DNA of 64,000 nucleotides from JBDSSS01 sp963764195 (GCA_963764195.1 CAVXRG010000003.1:496001-560000), one strand, 5' to 3'; counted from the stretch's first letter, positions 35,329 to 47,000 are shown. Numbers and translations: made by a program. The notes: generated from the letters alone by a model not told the origin.

Positions 35329-35892
35329 TCAGGCCCGGTCGGCGGGTGGGCTGGTCCGCACGAGCAGCAGCCCCGCGGCGAGCCCGAGCAGACCCACGAG
35401 GTATGCCGCTGGGCCGGCTGCCCCGCTCCGGCCGACGAGCGCTCCGGCGGTGGCCCCGACGACGGCGACGAGGGCGAGGGCGGTCCCGGTCCAGCGCACC
35501 CACCGGCGCAGCGAGACGGCGCCGACGCCCCCGCCCGGGGGCGTCGTCGCCGACAGGGAGGTCGCGACGTGGGCGAGCAGGACGCCGGCGGCGCCGGGCA
35601 GGGACCACCACGAGAAGCTGCCCGCGTCGGTGAGCACGAACCAGAGCAGGAGCAGCAGCGCCCACTGGGCCAGCGGGAGGCCGGACCCCGACCACGAGAG
35701 GGTCGTCAGCGGCACGAGGAGCAGCAGCCACCACACGCCGTCGAGGGCGCCCGAGGCCTGGTCGAGCGAGACGAGGAAGAGCGCGACGCCGACCGTGGTC
35801 AGCGCGCCGAGACCGAGCTGGGTGAGGGACCACTGCGGGCCGGTGCCGAAGTGGACGGTGCGCCGGTCGCGCACCGGTGGCTGCGTCGGCAT
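35329..35892 (-). CDS. Hypothetical membrane protein, last gene of MoxR-DUF58 operon
   Basis: Protein of 187 residues with about five hydrophobic segments: GLGALTTVGVALFLVSLDQA, GVWWLLLLVPLTTLSW, AQWALLLLLWFVLTDAG, an Ala/Val-rich helix near 135 (TALALVAVVGATAGALVG) and YLVGLLGLAAGLLLVRTS at the end. N-terminus MPTQPPVRDRRTVHFG is cytoplasmic by charge. Start ATG 35892 is 4 bp after the DUF58 stop, so it is cotranscribed with DUF58 and MoxR. Function unknown; probably an assembly or anchoring partner. Confidence 0.8.
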   Translation of the reverse strand: MPTQPPVRDRRTVHFGTGPQWSLTQLGLGALTTVGVALFLVSLDQASGALDGVWWLLLLVPLTTLSWSGSGLPLAQWALLLLLWFVLTDAGSFSWWSLPGAAGVLLAHVATSLSATTPPGGGVGAVSLRRWVRWTGTALALVAVVGATAGALVGRSGAAGPAAYLVGLLGLAAGLLLVRTSPPADRA

Positions 35893-35896
35893 CGGG

Positions 35897-37213
35897 TCAC
35901 CGCCTCGCCATCCGCGGCGCCGCGGCGCGCCGGGCGACGTCGCGGAGCACGTGGTCGAGCGAGCCCGGGCCCTTCCACCGCACGAGCGGCACGCCACGCG
36001 TCGAGAGGGCGTGGACCTGGGCGGCCCGGGAGAGCAGCCGGACCCGCCAGGCGAGGGCCTGGCTGACGTCGACCGGGTTGTCGGTGAGGTGGTCGGGGAA
36101 GGTGTCGATGACGACGACGGTCATACCGCGGGCGGCGAGGGCGTGGGCCAGCCCGACCATCGTCGGGTCGATGAGGGGCGACAGCACGAGGCAGAGCGCC
36201 ATCGGGTCCACCCCGCGGATCGCCCGCTGCCCGTCGTCGCGGCGCTCGGTGGCGGGCGCGATGGTGGCGAGGATCTCGAGCACCCGGCGCAGGTGGTGGA
36301 TGCCGGAGCCGACCCCGAGGGTGGGCACGTCGGCCGCTCCGACGGTACGCAATGTCAGGCGGTCGTTCGCCCGCAGGAAGTGCTCACTGATCGCGCCCGC
36401 GGCGCGGACGGTGACGTCGAGGCTCGTCGGCCTGCCGTCGATGCCCTCGCGCGGTCCGAGGTCGGTGTAGGCATCGACGAGGAGGAAGACGTGGGCGTCC
36501 TCGTCGGTGAAGGTCGAGGTGACGTGCAGCCGGCCGGTCCGCAGGGACACGGGCCAGTGGATCCGGCGCAGGCGGTCTCCCGGGTGGAACTCGCGGATCG
36601 TGTTGAACTCGCTGCCGGAGCCCGGGCGCGACGACCGGTTCTGCCCGACGATGCCGCGCGGGTGCGGCGTGGGTGCGTTGGCGTCGAAGGCCGCCGGCAG
36701 CGGCAGGGTGAAGCTGTCGAGGTCGGGCAGGTCCGTGGGGCCGACGCGGAAGGCCCCCCACGGGCTGCTGAGCGCGACGCTCACCGTGCCGATGCGGTGT
36801 CGACCCCACCGCAGCGTCCGCAGACCGAGCACGGCCGTTCCGTCCTCCAACGTCGCGACGCCCGTCGCCGGCTTCCGCTCGACCCACTGCGTGCGGGCCA
36901 GGGTGACGACCCCGTCGACCGGCCCGGGGTCGGGCTCGGCGCGGACGAGGGCGATGGTCGCCTCGCCCTCCCGCAGCGTCCCGCTCGTCAGCTCCACGGA
37001 GGCGGTCACCTCCCGGGTCGGTCGGCTCAGCTGCCCCCAGACCGCGGCGACGGCGAGCGGCGTGACGAGCACGAGCAGGTCGACCCGGCGACCGAGCACG
37101 GCGAGCACGGCGAAGGCCCCGGTCAGCAGGACGGCCCGCACGTGCGCGGCGGTCGGCTCCCACTCGCCGAGCGGGCGACGTGAGGCGGAGGAGAGGCGGG
37201 GCGAGGGGGGCAC
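35897..37213 (-). CDS. DUF58-domain protein
   Basis: Membrane-anchored protein of 438 residues. Two hydrophobic segments near 25-60 (VRAVLLTGAFAVLAVLG and LLVLVTPLAVAAVWG) precede an extracellular-type beta region and then the DUF58 core, whose motif GDRLRRIHWPVSLRTGRLHV is intact. The following fold is von Willebrand A-like, with DAHVFLLVDAYTDLG giving a partial metal site. DUF58 proteins work with MoxR ATPases, encoded just upstream, in cell-envelope or stress functions that are not well defined. GTG start nine bases after the moxR stop. Confidence 0.9.
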   Translation of the reverse strand: MPPSPRLSSASRRPLGEWEPTAAHVRAVLLTGAFAVLAVLGRRVDLLVLVTPLAVAAVWGQLSRPTREVTASVELTSGTLREGEATIALVRAEPDPGPVDGVVTLARTQWVERKPATGVATLEDGTAVLGLRTLRWGRHRIGTVSVALSSPWGAFRVGPTDLPDLDSFTLPLPAAFDANAPTPHPRGIVGQNRSSRPGSGSEFNTIREFHPGDRLRRIHWPVSLRTGRLHVTSTFTDEDAHVFLLVDAYTDLGPREGIDGRPTSLDVTVRAAGAISEHFLRANDRLTLRTVGAADVPTLGVGSGIHHLRRVLEILATIAPATERRDDGQRAIRGVDPMALCLVLSPLIDPTMVGLAHALAARGMTVVVIDTFPDHLTDNPVDVSQALAWRVRLLSRAAQVHALSTRGVPLVRWKGPGSLDHVLRDVARRAAAPRMARR

Positions 37214-37222
37214 CGTGGTCGC

Positions 37223-38193
<971 letters not shown>

Positions 38194-38200
<7 letters not shown>

Positions 38201-38712
38201 TGCTCGATTCGGGTGAGGACCTCGTCCAACCGCTCGGGGCGGTAGAGGTCGGGGGGTGGGAGGGTGACGAGGAAGGTCCACAGCTCGGCGGGCATGACGC
38301 CCTCGGACCAGCGTGGCTCCTCCTCGATGACGATGCCGTGCTTGGCCCAGAGCCGCTCGCGGATGATCGTCGACAGCTGGGCGTGCAGGTCCTTGACGAG
38401 GGCCTCGCGGCCCTCCCGCCGGGCGTTCGCGGCGTCGATCCGCGCGGCGAGGCTGGTCGCCCGGAAGTCGTTGCCGCGGGTGCCCCCGCCGATGGTGCCG
38501 TCGACGAGCGGCCACACGGTCCGGTGGTGAGCGCCGAGGTGGTCGAGGCCGTACCACGCGAGCGTGGCCCCGGCGAGCAGGATGGCGAGCAGGTGCGGGA
38601 CGTCCGGCTCGAGGCCCAGGGCGGCCAGGCCCACCGCCGCGAGCACCCAGGTGAGGCCGAGCACGACGAGGCGTCGGCGCCAGGGGGCGAGGGTCGTGCT
38701 CACGGCGTTCAC
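38194..38712 (-). CDS. Hypothetical membrane protein in MoxR operon
   Basis: Protein of 172 residues with two hydrophobic segments near the N-terminus (LVVLGLTWVLAAVGLAALGL and LLAILLAGATLAWYGLD) and a soluble tail beginning about residue 70 with TIGGGTRGNDFRATSLAARI. The tail ends LPPPDLYRPERLDEVLTRIE, with WAKHGIVIEEEPRWSEG in the middle. No named domain recognised. The GTG start overlaps the stop of the DUF4129 gene (GTGA) and its end overlaps moxR, so it is a fixed operon member. Confidence 0.82.
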
Positions 38713-39440
38713 GGCGCCCCCGCGCCGGCGTCCTCGGCGGCCTCGGTCTGCGCCCGGGCCACCCGGGCGAGGTCGTCGTGCAGCACCTCGAGGTCGCGGA
38801 TCGCCCGGCGGCGGTGGTCCTCCCCGAGCAGGTGGGTCGAGAAGCGGGCCTCGCGGTAGAGCGCGCCGAGGTCGGCGAGCCTGGCCCGGTCGACCGCCCA
38901 CGTGCCGATCACCCGCGCCGTGTACTCCGAGGAGGTCTCGGCCGCCTCCCGGGCCAGGCCGCTGCCGGCCGCTGCGGCCTCGAGGTCGAGCCACGCGGCG
39001 ACGATGGCGTTGCGCGGCTCGCCCTGCTCGAGGCGCGCCAACTGGTCGCGGGCGGTGCGGAGCATCTCGTCCGGCACCGGCGGGACCTCGAAGCGCGGCT
39101 CGTGGACCACGCTCACCTGCGGGCGTCGGCGGTAGGCGGCCCGGACGACGTAGACGACGGCGAGGATGAACGCGAGCGCGAGCACCGCGAAGAGGATCTG
39201 GAGCAGCACGCCGACGAGCGGGCCGAGGTCCCAGCCGCCGTCGGGCGCCGTCGGCGTCACGGTCGGCGTCGGGGTCTGCGAGACCGTCGCCAGGTCGCGC
39301 AGGTCCGGGACCGTCACCCGCGCCCCGTCGTCGAGGGGACGGGCGACGATCGGCGCGGGGTCTCCCGTGGCCGCGAGCAGGAGTGCGCCCATCCCGACGG
39401 AGGCGCCGAGCACCGCGGCGATGAGCCCCCGTCTCGACAT
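38709..39440 (-). CDS. DUF4129-domain protein, first gene of MoxR operon
   Basis: Protein of 243 residues. An N-terminal signal or anchor (LIAAVLGASVGMGALLLAAT), a short extracellular stretch rich in Thr/Pro (TVSQTPTPTVTPTAPDGGWD), a second membrane helix (VGVLLQILFAVLALAFILAV) and a cytosolic DUF4129 helical domain with PRNAIVAAWLDLEAAAAGSG and ETSSEYTARVIG. DUF4129 proteins are regular companions of MoxR and DUF58. It opens the operon; the valS stop lies 49 bp upstream. Confidence 0.88.
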   Translation of the reverse strand: MSRRGLIAAVLGASVGMGALLLAATGDPAPIVARPLDDGARVTVPDLRDLATVSQTPTPTVTPTAPDGGWDLGPLVGVLLQILFAVLALAFILAVVYVVRAAYRRRPQVSVVHEPRFEVPPVPDEMLRTARDQLARLEQGEPRNAIVAAWLDLEAAAAGSGLAREAAETSSEYTARVIGTWAVDRARLADLGALYREARFSTHLLGEDHRRRAIRDLEVLHDDLARVARAQTEAAEDAGAGAP

Positions 39441-39489
39441 GCTCCCGACCCTAGCCCGATGGCGGCGTGGCGTCGGGCAACCCCGACCC

Positions 39490-42153
39490 TCAGGCGCGCG
39501 GCGTCTTCTCCGCGGGCACGAGCTCGGCGTCACGGACCTCGAGCACGTCGGCAGCGGCATACGAGAGCTGGGTGACGCGTCCGCTCGCACGGAGGTCGCC
39601 CTCGGCCACGCGGACGTGCTCGAGGACGGTCTCGGGCCCGGCGAGGGTCATGCTCCGGACCTCGGCCCGCATCCCCACCTTGGCCTCGGACTTCACCTTG
39701 CGGACGCGGGCGAGCGCGTCGCCGAGCGCGGTGAGCAGGGTGGCGTCGCCGCCGGTCGGCAGCTCCGATCGCACCGGCCAGGCCTGGCGGTGGACCGAGC
39801 CGTCGCCGACCCAGGACCAGACCTCCTCCGTCGCGTAGGGGACGAAGGGGGCGAGCAGCCGCAGCAGGGTGGTCAGCGCGACCCGGAGCGCGGCCCGGGC
39901 GCTCGCGGCGGCCTCGTCGCCCTGGCCACCGTAGGCGCGGTCCTTGACGAGCTCGAGGTAGTCGTCGCAGAAGGTCCAGAAGAAGGTCTCGGTGACCTCG
40001 AGGGATCGGGTGTAGTCCCACGACTCGAAACCGGCCGTCGCCTTGTCGACGACGTCGGCGAGGGCCGCGAGCATCGCGAGGTCCAGCGGGTTCGTCACCG
40101 CAGCAGCGAGATCCGCGTCAGACGAGTCGGACGCCTCGCCGAACCCGAGGGCGAACTTCGACGCGTTGAGGATCTTGATGGCGAGGCGGCGACCCACCTT
40201 CATCTGGCCGGTGTCGTAGGCGGCGTCCGTCCCGAGGCGACCGGAGGCGGCCCAGTAGCGGACCGCGTCGGCGCCGTTGGCCCGCACGACGTCCTCGGGC
40301 GTCTCGGCGTTGCCCTTGGACTTGCTCATCTTCTTGCGGTCGGGGTCGAGGATCCAGCCGCTGACCGCGGCGTTGGTCCACGGCACCGTGCCGTTCTCGT
40401 AGTGCGACCGCACGATCGTCGCGAAGAGCCAGGTGCGGATGATGTCGTGGGCCTGCGGGCGCAGGTCCATCGGGAAGATCGCCTCGTGGAGCGCACGGTC
40501 CGAGCGCAGGCCCGAACCGTCGCCGACCGGCCAGCCGGTCGCGATCTGCGGGGAGAGCGACGAGGTCGCCCACGTGTCCATGATGTCGGGGTCGGCGATG
40601 AAGCCTCCCGGCACGCCGCGCTGGTCCTCGGTGTAGCCCTCGGGCACCTCGATCTGCGGGTCGACCGGCAGGGCGGACTCGGGCGGGGTGAGCGGACGGT
40701 CGTGGTCGACCTCGCCCTCGGCGTCGAGCGGGTACCAGACGGGGAAGGGGACACCGAAGAAGCGCTGGCGGCTGATCAGCCAGTCGCCGTTGAGGCCGTC
40801 GACCCAGTTGGCGTAGCGCGAGCGCATGAAGGCGGGGTGGAAGTCGATCTCGGTGCCGCGGGCGACGAAACCGGCCCGCAGTGCGGCGTCGCGGCCACCG
40901 TTGCGGATGTACCACTGCCGGGAGCTGACGATCTCGAGGGGCTTGTCGCCCTTCTCGTAGAAGTTGGCCTTGCGCTGGGTCTTGACCGGCTCGCCGTCGA
41001 GGTCGCCCGACTCGCGCAGGGCCGTGACGACGGCCTCGCGCGCGCTGAACGTCGTCTTCGTCGCGAGCCCGGCGGCATACAGCTCCTCCCCGGGGCCGCC
41101 GGCGAGCCACGCGGGCGTCTCGGCTTGGAGGCGTCCGTTGCGGGTGATGACCGACCGCATCGGCAGCTGGAGCTCACGCCACCACGTCACGTCGGTGAGG
41201 TCACCGAAGGTGCAGCACATCGCGATGCCGGCGCCCTTGTCCATCTCCGCGAGCGGGTGGGCGAGGACGGGCACCTCGACCCCGAAGAGCGGCGAGGTGA
41301 CGGTCGTGCCGAACAGGTCGCGGTAGCGCTCGTCGTCGGGGTGCGCGATGAGCGCGACGACCGACGGGATGAGTTCTGGCCGGGTCGTCTCGATGTGGAC
41401 CGGCGTGGCGTCGGGGCGGCGGAAGGCGACCCGGTGGTAGGCGCCGGGGTAGTCCCGGGCCTCGAGCTCGGCCTGCGCCACGGCGGTCTGGAAGGTGACG
41501 TCCCAGAGCCCGGGCGCCTCGGCCTGGTAGGCCTCGCCGCGCTCGAGGTTGCGCAGGAAGGCCTGCTGGGCGACGGCGCGCGAGCGCTCGTCGATGGTGC
41601 GGTAGGAGATGTCCCAGTCGAGGCTGAAGCCCATCCGGCGGAAGAGCGCCTCGAAGGTCGCCTCGTCCTCGACGGTCAGCACGTCGCACAGCTCGATGAA
41701 GTTCTTGCGGCTGATCGGGCGCTGGTCGGCGGCCTTGATCGCCTTGCCGTTGGCGTCGACGCCCCCCTGGAAGGGCGGGGTGAAGCCCTCCTCGTAGGGG
41801 AGGGTCGCGTCGCCGCGCACGCCGTAGTAGTTCTGGACGCGGCGCTCGGTCGGCAGGCCGTTGTCGTCCCAGCCGATCGGGTAGAAGACCTCGAGGCCCT
41901 GCATCCGCTTGTAGCGCGCCATGCAGTCGGTGTGGGTGTAGCTGAAGACGTGCCCGACGTGCAGGCTGCCGCTCGCCGTCGGCGGCGGGGTGTCGATCGC
42001 GAAGACCTGGTCGCGGGGGAGGGACAGGGCGCGCTCCCGGTCGAAGGCGAAGGTCCGCTCGTCGGCCCATACCTGCATCCACTTGTCCTCGAGGCCGTCG
42101 AGCGTCGGCCGCTCGGGGATCCGTGAGGTCGTGGTGGCAGGAGAGTCAGTCAT
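39490..42153 (-). CDS. valS: Valyl-tRNA synthetase, archaeal-type
   Basis: Class I aminoacyl-tRNA synthetase of 887 residues that charges tRNA-Val, with editing of misacylated Thr. The HIGH-type motif is PPPTASGSLHVGHVFSYTHT, and KMSKS is KKMSKSKGN. The stretch GWDDNGLPTERRVQNYYGVR replaces the WxPGxDHAGIATQ of ordinary bacterial ValRS and matches the archaeal/rickettsial type. The editing domain begins near 190 with FQTAVAQAELEARDYPGAYH, and the anticodon-binding domain near 640. One ATG start; two GGCATAC motifs inside it encode Tyr-Ala. Confidence 0.95.
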   Translation of the reverse strand: MTDSPATTTSRIPERPTLDGLEDKWMQVWADERTFAFDRERALSLPRDQVFAIDTPPPTASGSLHVGHVFSYTHTDCMARYKRMQGLEVFYPIGWDDNGLPTERRVQNYYGVRGDATLPYEEGFTPPFQGGVDANGKAIKAADQRPISRKNFIELCDVLTVEDEATFEALFRRMGFSLDWDISYRTIDERSRAVAQQAFLRNLERGEAYQAEAPGLWDVTFQTAVAQAELEARDYPGAYHRVAFRRPDATPVHIETTRPELIPSVVALIAHPDDERYRDLFGTTVTSPLFGVEVPVLAHPLAEMDKGAGIAMCCTFGDLTDVTWWRELQLPMRSVITRNGRLQAETPAWLAGGPGEELYAAGLATKTTFSAREAVVTALRESGDLDGEPVKTQRKANFYEKGDKPLEIVSSRQWYIRNGGRDAALRAGFVARGTEIDFHPAFMRSRYANWVDGLNGDWLISRQRFFGVPFPVWYPLDAEGEVDHDRPLTPPESALPVDPQIEVPEGYTEDQRGVPGGFIADPDIMDTWATSSLSPQIATGWPVGDGSGLRSDRALHEAIFPMDLRPQAHDIIRTWLFATIVRSHYENGTVPWTNAAVSGWILDPDRKKMSKSKGNAETPEDVVRANGADAVRYWAASGRLGTDAAYDTGQMKVGRRLAIKILNASKFALGFGEASDSSDADLAAAVTNPLDLAMLAALADVVDKATAGFESWDYTRSLEVTETFFWTFCDDYLELVKDRAYGGQGDEAAASARAALRVALTTLLRLLAPFVPYATEEVWSWVGDGSVHRQAWPVRSELPTGGDATLLTALGDALARVRKVKSEAKVGMRAEVRSMTLAGPETVLEHVRVAEGDLRASGRVTQLSYAAADVLEVRDAELVPAEKTPRA

Positions 42154-42243
42154 GCCCGCAATCCTTCCACGGCGGCGAGGGTGCCCACGACCGAGTTGTC
42201 GGGCGCGCCCCCGCGACGGTGCGGGGCAGGCCAGACTGTCCCC

Positions 42244-43041
42244 ATGGAGCCTGTCTACTCATCGGTCATCGGGGTCGCCCGCAGCTACTTCGCCGCCCAG
42301 GGGCTGAAGTTCACGATCGTCGGGGAGGACAACGTCCCGAGGAGCGGCGGGGCGGTGATGGTGATCAACCACACGGGCTACTTCGACTTCGCGTATGCCG
42401 GGCTCGCCGCGCACAAGTCCCGCCGGCTCGTCCGGTTCATGGCCAAGGACGGCGTCTTCGCCCATCCGGTGAGCGGGCCCCTCATGCGCGGGATGAAGCA
42501 CATCCCGGTCGACCGGGCCGCCGGGTCCGCGTCGTATGCCGCTGCCCTCACGGCGCTGCGCGCCGGGGAGATCGTCGGGGTCTTCCCCGAGGCGACGATC
42601 TCGCGGTCCTTCGAGCTCAAGGAGTTCAAGAACGGCGCCGCGCGGATGGCCGCCCAGGCCGGGGTGCCGATCCTGCCGCTCGTCATCTGGGGGTCGCAGC
42701 GGGTGTGGAGCAAGGGGCTGCCGCGCCGTCTCGGACGCACGAAGGTGCCGATCCTGATGAGCGTGGGCGAGCCGATCTCGGTGGCGCCGGACTCCGACGC
42801 CACCGAGGTCACCGCGCAGTACAAGGAGGTCATGGCCGGGATGCTCGAGGTGGCCCGGGCGGCCTACGAGCCGATGACCGGACCCGACCTGCCCTACCTG
42901 CCGGCCAGTCTCGGCGGCACGGCGCCCACCCTCGAGGAGGCGACCCGGCTCGAGCGCGAAGAAGCCAAGGAGCGGATGCGCCAGCGCCGCGAGGCGCGGG
43001 AGGCCAAGGGTTCGGCGGGCTCGGAGGGTTCGGCGGGCTGA
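42244..43041 (+). CDS. 1-acyl-sn-glycerol-3-phosphate acyltransferase (PlsC family)
   Basis: Membrane-associated acyltransferase of 265 residues that transfers an acyl chain to lysophosphatidate or a related acceptor. The catalytic motif is MVINHTGYFDFAYAGLAA (NHxxxxD), followed by GPLMRGMKHIPVDRAA and FPEATISRSFELKEFKNGAA (block III, EGT-like). Tail has a repeated GSAGSEGSAG and a basic coiled stretch EEAKERMRQRREAREAKG. ATG 42244 chosen because homology starts there; the frame is open further upstream. Divergent from valS. Confidence 0.9.
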   Translation: MEPVYSSVIGVARSYFAAQGLKFTIVGEDNVPRSGGAVMVINHTGYFDFAYAGLAAHKSRRLVRFMAKDGVFAHPVSGPLMRGMKHIPVDRAAGSASYAAALTALRAGEIVGVFPEATISRSFELKEFKNGAARMAAQAGVPILPLVIWGSQRVWSKGLPRRLGRTKVPILMSVGEPISVAPDSDATEVTAQYKEVMAGMLEVARAAYEPMTGPDLPYLPASLGGTAPTLEEATRLEREEAKERMRQRREAREAKGSAGSEGSAG

Positions 43042-43085
43042 CCGGCATACCCGAGCTGCTCCAGGACGCCGGTAGCCTTCGGCGC

Positions 43086-43883
43086 ATGTCTCGTCAGGCT
43101 CGTCAGCGCGTCCCCGAGGGTCCGGCGCCCGACCCCGCCGTGCAGAAGCTGCGCATCCGCTACACGAAGCGGGGGCGGTTGCGGTTCAGCTCGAGCCGCG
43201 ACTTCCAGCGCGCGCTCGAGCGGGCGCTGCGCCGCGCCGACGTGCCGATGGCCTTCTCGGCCGGCTTCCACCCGCACCCGAAGATCAGCTACGCGAACGC
43301 CGCCTCGACGGGGACCGCGAGCGAGTCCGAATACGTCGAGATCTCCGTGACGAGCCGGGTCGACCCGGAGTCGGTGCGGGTCGCCCTCGACGAGGCGCTC
43401 CCGGAGGGCATCGACATCCTCGAGGTCGTCGAGGCCCGGCCGGGGGCGCTCGCCGACCGGCTCGAGGCGAGCGACTGGCTCCTCGAGTTCGGTGAGCTCG
43501 AGGTGGGGACGCTGCGCGACGCGGTCGACCGGCTGCTCGCGCTCGGGTCCGCGGAGGTGACCCGGATGACGAAGTCGGGCCCGCGGACCTTCGACGTGCG
43601 GTCCGCCATCGTGCTCGCGACCGTGCTCACCGGCGCCGACGTGCCCCCGGAGCTGGTTCCGTCCCACCGGTTGGCGGGTGACTGTGCGATACTGCGAATG
43701 GTCGTACGGCACACCACACCCGCCGTCCGCCCCGACGACATTCTGACCGCGCTGCGTGAGATCGCCGACCTGCACCCTCCGCGTCCACCCCTGGTGACAC
43801 GCCTGGCGCAGGGCCCGCTCGACACCGCAACCGCGAGGGTGGCCGATCCGTTGGCTGCCGACAAGACGGTCGACGGCGCCTGA
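43086..43883 (+). CDS. DUF2344 (TIGR03936) radical SAM-associated protein
   Basis: Protein of 265 residues. PDPAVQKLRIRYTKRGRLRF and SSRDFQRALERALRRADVPM, with AFSAGFHPHPKISYANAAST, are the characteristic start of the TIGR03936 family. In most actinobacteria it follows a B12-binding radical SAM gene (TIGR03960) and precedes rne; here the radical SAM gene is missing and an acyltransferase takes its place. The family role is unproven, probably linked to tRNA or ribosome modification. A GGCATAC motif lies 35 bp upstream. Confidence 0.92.
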   Translation: MSRQARQRVPEGPAPDPAVQKLRIRYTKRGRLRFSSSRDFQRALERALRRADVPMAFSAGFHPHPKISYANAASTGTASESEYVEISVTSRVDPESVRVALDEALPEGIDILEVVEARPGALADRLEASDWLLEFGELEVGTLRDAVDRLLALGSAEVTRMTKSGPRTFDVRSAIVLATVLTGADVPPELVPSHRLAGDCAILRMVVRHTTPAVRPDDILTALREIADLHPPRPPLVTRLAQGPLDTATARVADPLAADKTVDGA

Positions 43884-44034
43884 CCTCGGGGCCGCGCCCA
43901 GCGCGAACCGGGACCAGGCGTAAGAAGACGACTTCCGTCCGCCGCACTCGCGGCATGACGACTGCAACCGCGTACGTGCGGTGAGACGGCTCCGGCCGGT
44001 GTGGGTCCCGCCGCACCTGACGGGAGACTGCCCG

Positions 44035-47000
44035 ATGGCACCCAACGACAGCACCGAACCGAACGAGAACACCGAGAACACCGAGAACACCGACAGCGCT
44101 CAGTCGGCGAGCGTCGAGAACACCGCCGACGCGCCGGCCGCGGCGAAGGCGCCGCCGCGCAAGCGGGCCAGCCGACGCGTGACGAAAAAGGCCGCTACCC
44201 CGGTTGCCGCGCCCGCCGCCGACGCGAACGTCGACCCCTCCCCGACCCCCGACGCGGCACCTGAGGCCGAGCCCGGCTCCTCGCCAGACCCCGAGACCGC
44301 CCCGGCGCCGGTGAAGAAGGCCGTGCGCAAGCGCGCCACCCGCAAGAAGGCCGCCCCGGCCCCGGCCGAGGGCTCGACCGACGCCCCCGCCGCGGCGAGC
44401 GGCACCCCGACCGAGACCGCCGACGACGCCGCCGACACCGCGACGCCCGCCCCCGCGGCCAAGGCCGCGCCCCGGGCCCGCCGCTCGCGCGCCCGGGCCA
44501 AGGCGCCTGAGGCCGAGCCCACTGCGGACACGGAGACCACCGAGGGCCTCTTCGACGCGGTTGCCGCGACCGACGCCGCCCCCGGCCTGACCTCGGGGAG
44601 GACCGACGAGGGTGCCAACGCGCCTGCCGCGGTCGAGGAGACCGAGCAGCCCGACGAGACCGAGCGGACCGACGAGCAGGTCGGCGACCAGGTCGACGCG
44701 GGCGACGAGGCAGGGCAGGCCACGGCCGACCCGGCTGAGCAGGACGAGCCGTCGGTGTCCAGCTTCAACGTGCTCTTCCAGGCGCCCGACCCCACGAAGG
44801 CGACGACCACCCGCCGCCGGCGCAGCGCGAGCCGCGCCGAGGGCGCGCCCGAGTCCGTCGCCGAGCGTGCGGAGCGCGACGAGGCCGCCGACAGCGCCCC
44901 CCAGCCCGACGAGCGCTCCACGCAGGACACCGACCGGGACCCGTCCCGCTCCGCCCGCGAGCAGGACGACCGCCGCCGCGACCGCCGCGAACAGCAGGAC
45001 GACAGCAGCGACGAGCGGGACGACAGCGGCGACGACGACGACACGGACTCGACGCCCCGCCGGTCACGTCGTCGCCGTGGCGGCAAGGGCCGACGGGGTC
45101 GCGGCGGCAGCGACAACGACGGCAGCGACAACGGCAGCAACGACAACGGCAGCAACGACAACAACGACAGCGACAGCCGCGACCGCGGCGAGACGAACGA
45201 CCGCAACGACGACGCCGACGATGACGACGAGACCACCGACGGTGACACCGCCGGTGAGGGTCGCAGCTCGGGCCGCCGTCGGGGCCGCAGCTCGGGTCGC
45301 CGAGGCGGCCGCGACTCCGGCTCCGACCGCGACGCCGACGGGAGCTCCGCCGATGACTCCTCGGGCTCTGGCCCCGACTCCTCGGACTCCGACTCCGACG
45401 ACCAGTCCGACGACGACACGGCATCGAGCCGGCGTCGGCGTCGCCGGCGTCGCGCCGGGTCCTCGGGCGGGGACGCCGGCGACGACGCGGGCTCGGTCTC
45501 GACCCGGGTCCGCCAGCCGCGGGCCCAGAGCGACGAGCCGGTCGCCGTGCGCGGCTCGACCCGGCTCGAGGCCAAGAAGCAGCGCCGCCGCGAGGGTCGC
45601 GAGGCCGGGCGTCGTCGCACCGTGATCACGGAGGCCGAGTTCCTCGCCCGGCGCGAGGCCGTCGACCGGGTCATGGTTGTGCGCAACAAGGACGGCCGCA
45701 CCCAGATGGGGGTTCTGGAGGACAACGTCCTCGTCGAGCACTACATCGACCAGGCGACCAACGTCTCGATGGCCGGCAACATCTACCTCGGACGGGTCCA
45801 GAACGTCCTGCCCTCGATGGAGGCCGCCTTCGTCGACATCGGCAAGGGACGCAACGCCGTCCTCTATGCCGGTGAGGTCAACTGGGACGCCGCGGGCCTC
45901 GAGAGCAACCAGCCCAAGCGGATCGAGCACGCGCTCAGCTCCGGACAGGCGGTCCTCGTCCAGGTGACGAAGGACCCGATCGGCCACAAGGGCGCCCGCC
46001 TGACGAGCCAGATCTCGCTGCCGGGCCGCTACCTCGTCTATGTCCCGAACTCCTCGATGACGGGGATCAGCCGCAAGCTGCCCGACACCGAGCGGGCCCG
46101 CCTGAAGAAGATCCTGCGCGAGGTCGTGCCGGACAGCGCGGGTGTCATCGTCCGCACCGCCGCGGAGGGCGCCACCGAGGAGGAGCTGCGCGCCGACGTG
46201 GAGCGCCTCACCGCCACCTGGGAGGACATCGAGGCCCGCGCCGAGGCGTCCTCGAGCGGCAAGGCCGGCAAGAGCAAGGGCCGCAAGAAGAACGGCGGCT
46301 CGGGCTCGAGCCCCACCGGCACCGCGCCCCTGCTCCTGCACGGCGAGCCCGACCTCACGGTCCGGGTCATCCGCGACGTCTTCAACGAGGACTTCAAGCA
46401 GCTCGTCGTCTCCGGTGAGCAGGCCTGGGAGGAGATCCACCCCTACATCACGTCGGTGGCCCCCGACCTCGCCGACCGCGTCACGAAGTGGACCTCCGAG
46501 GAGGACCTCTTCGCCCACCACCGCGTCGACGAGCAGCTGTCCAAGGCGATGGACCGCAAGGTCTGGCTCCCGAGCGGCGGCTCGCTCGTCATCGACCGTA
46601 CCGAGGCGATGACCGTCGTCGACGTCAACACCGGCAAGTTCGTCGGCTCCGGGGGCAACCTCGAGGAGACGGTGACGAAGAACAACATCGAGGCGGCCGA
46701 GGAGATCGTGCGCCAGCTGCGGCTGCGCGACATCGGCGGCATCATCGTCGTCGACTTCATCGACATGGTCCTCGAGAGCAACCGCGACCTCGTCGTGCGC
46801 CGCCTGCTCGAGTGCCTCGGCCGGGACCGGACCAAGCACCAGGTGGCCGAGGTCACCTCGCTGGGCCTGGTCCAGATGACCCGCAAGCGGGTGGGATCCG
46901 GCCTCATCGAGGTCTTCTCCGAGACCTGTGAGCACTGCAACGGCCGCGGCTTCATCATCCACGCCGACCCCGTCGACAAGGGCGCCAACGAGCCCGAGCA

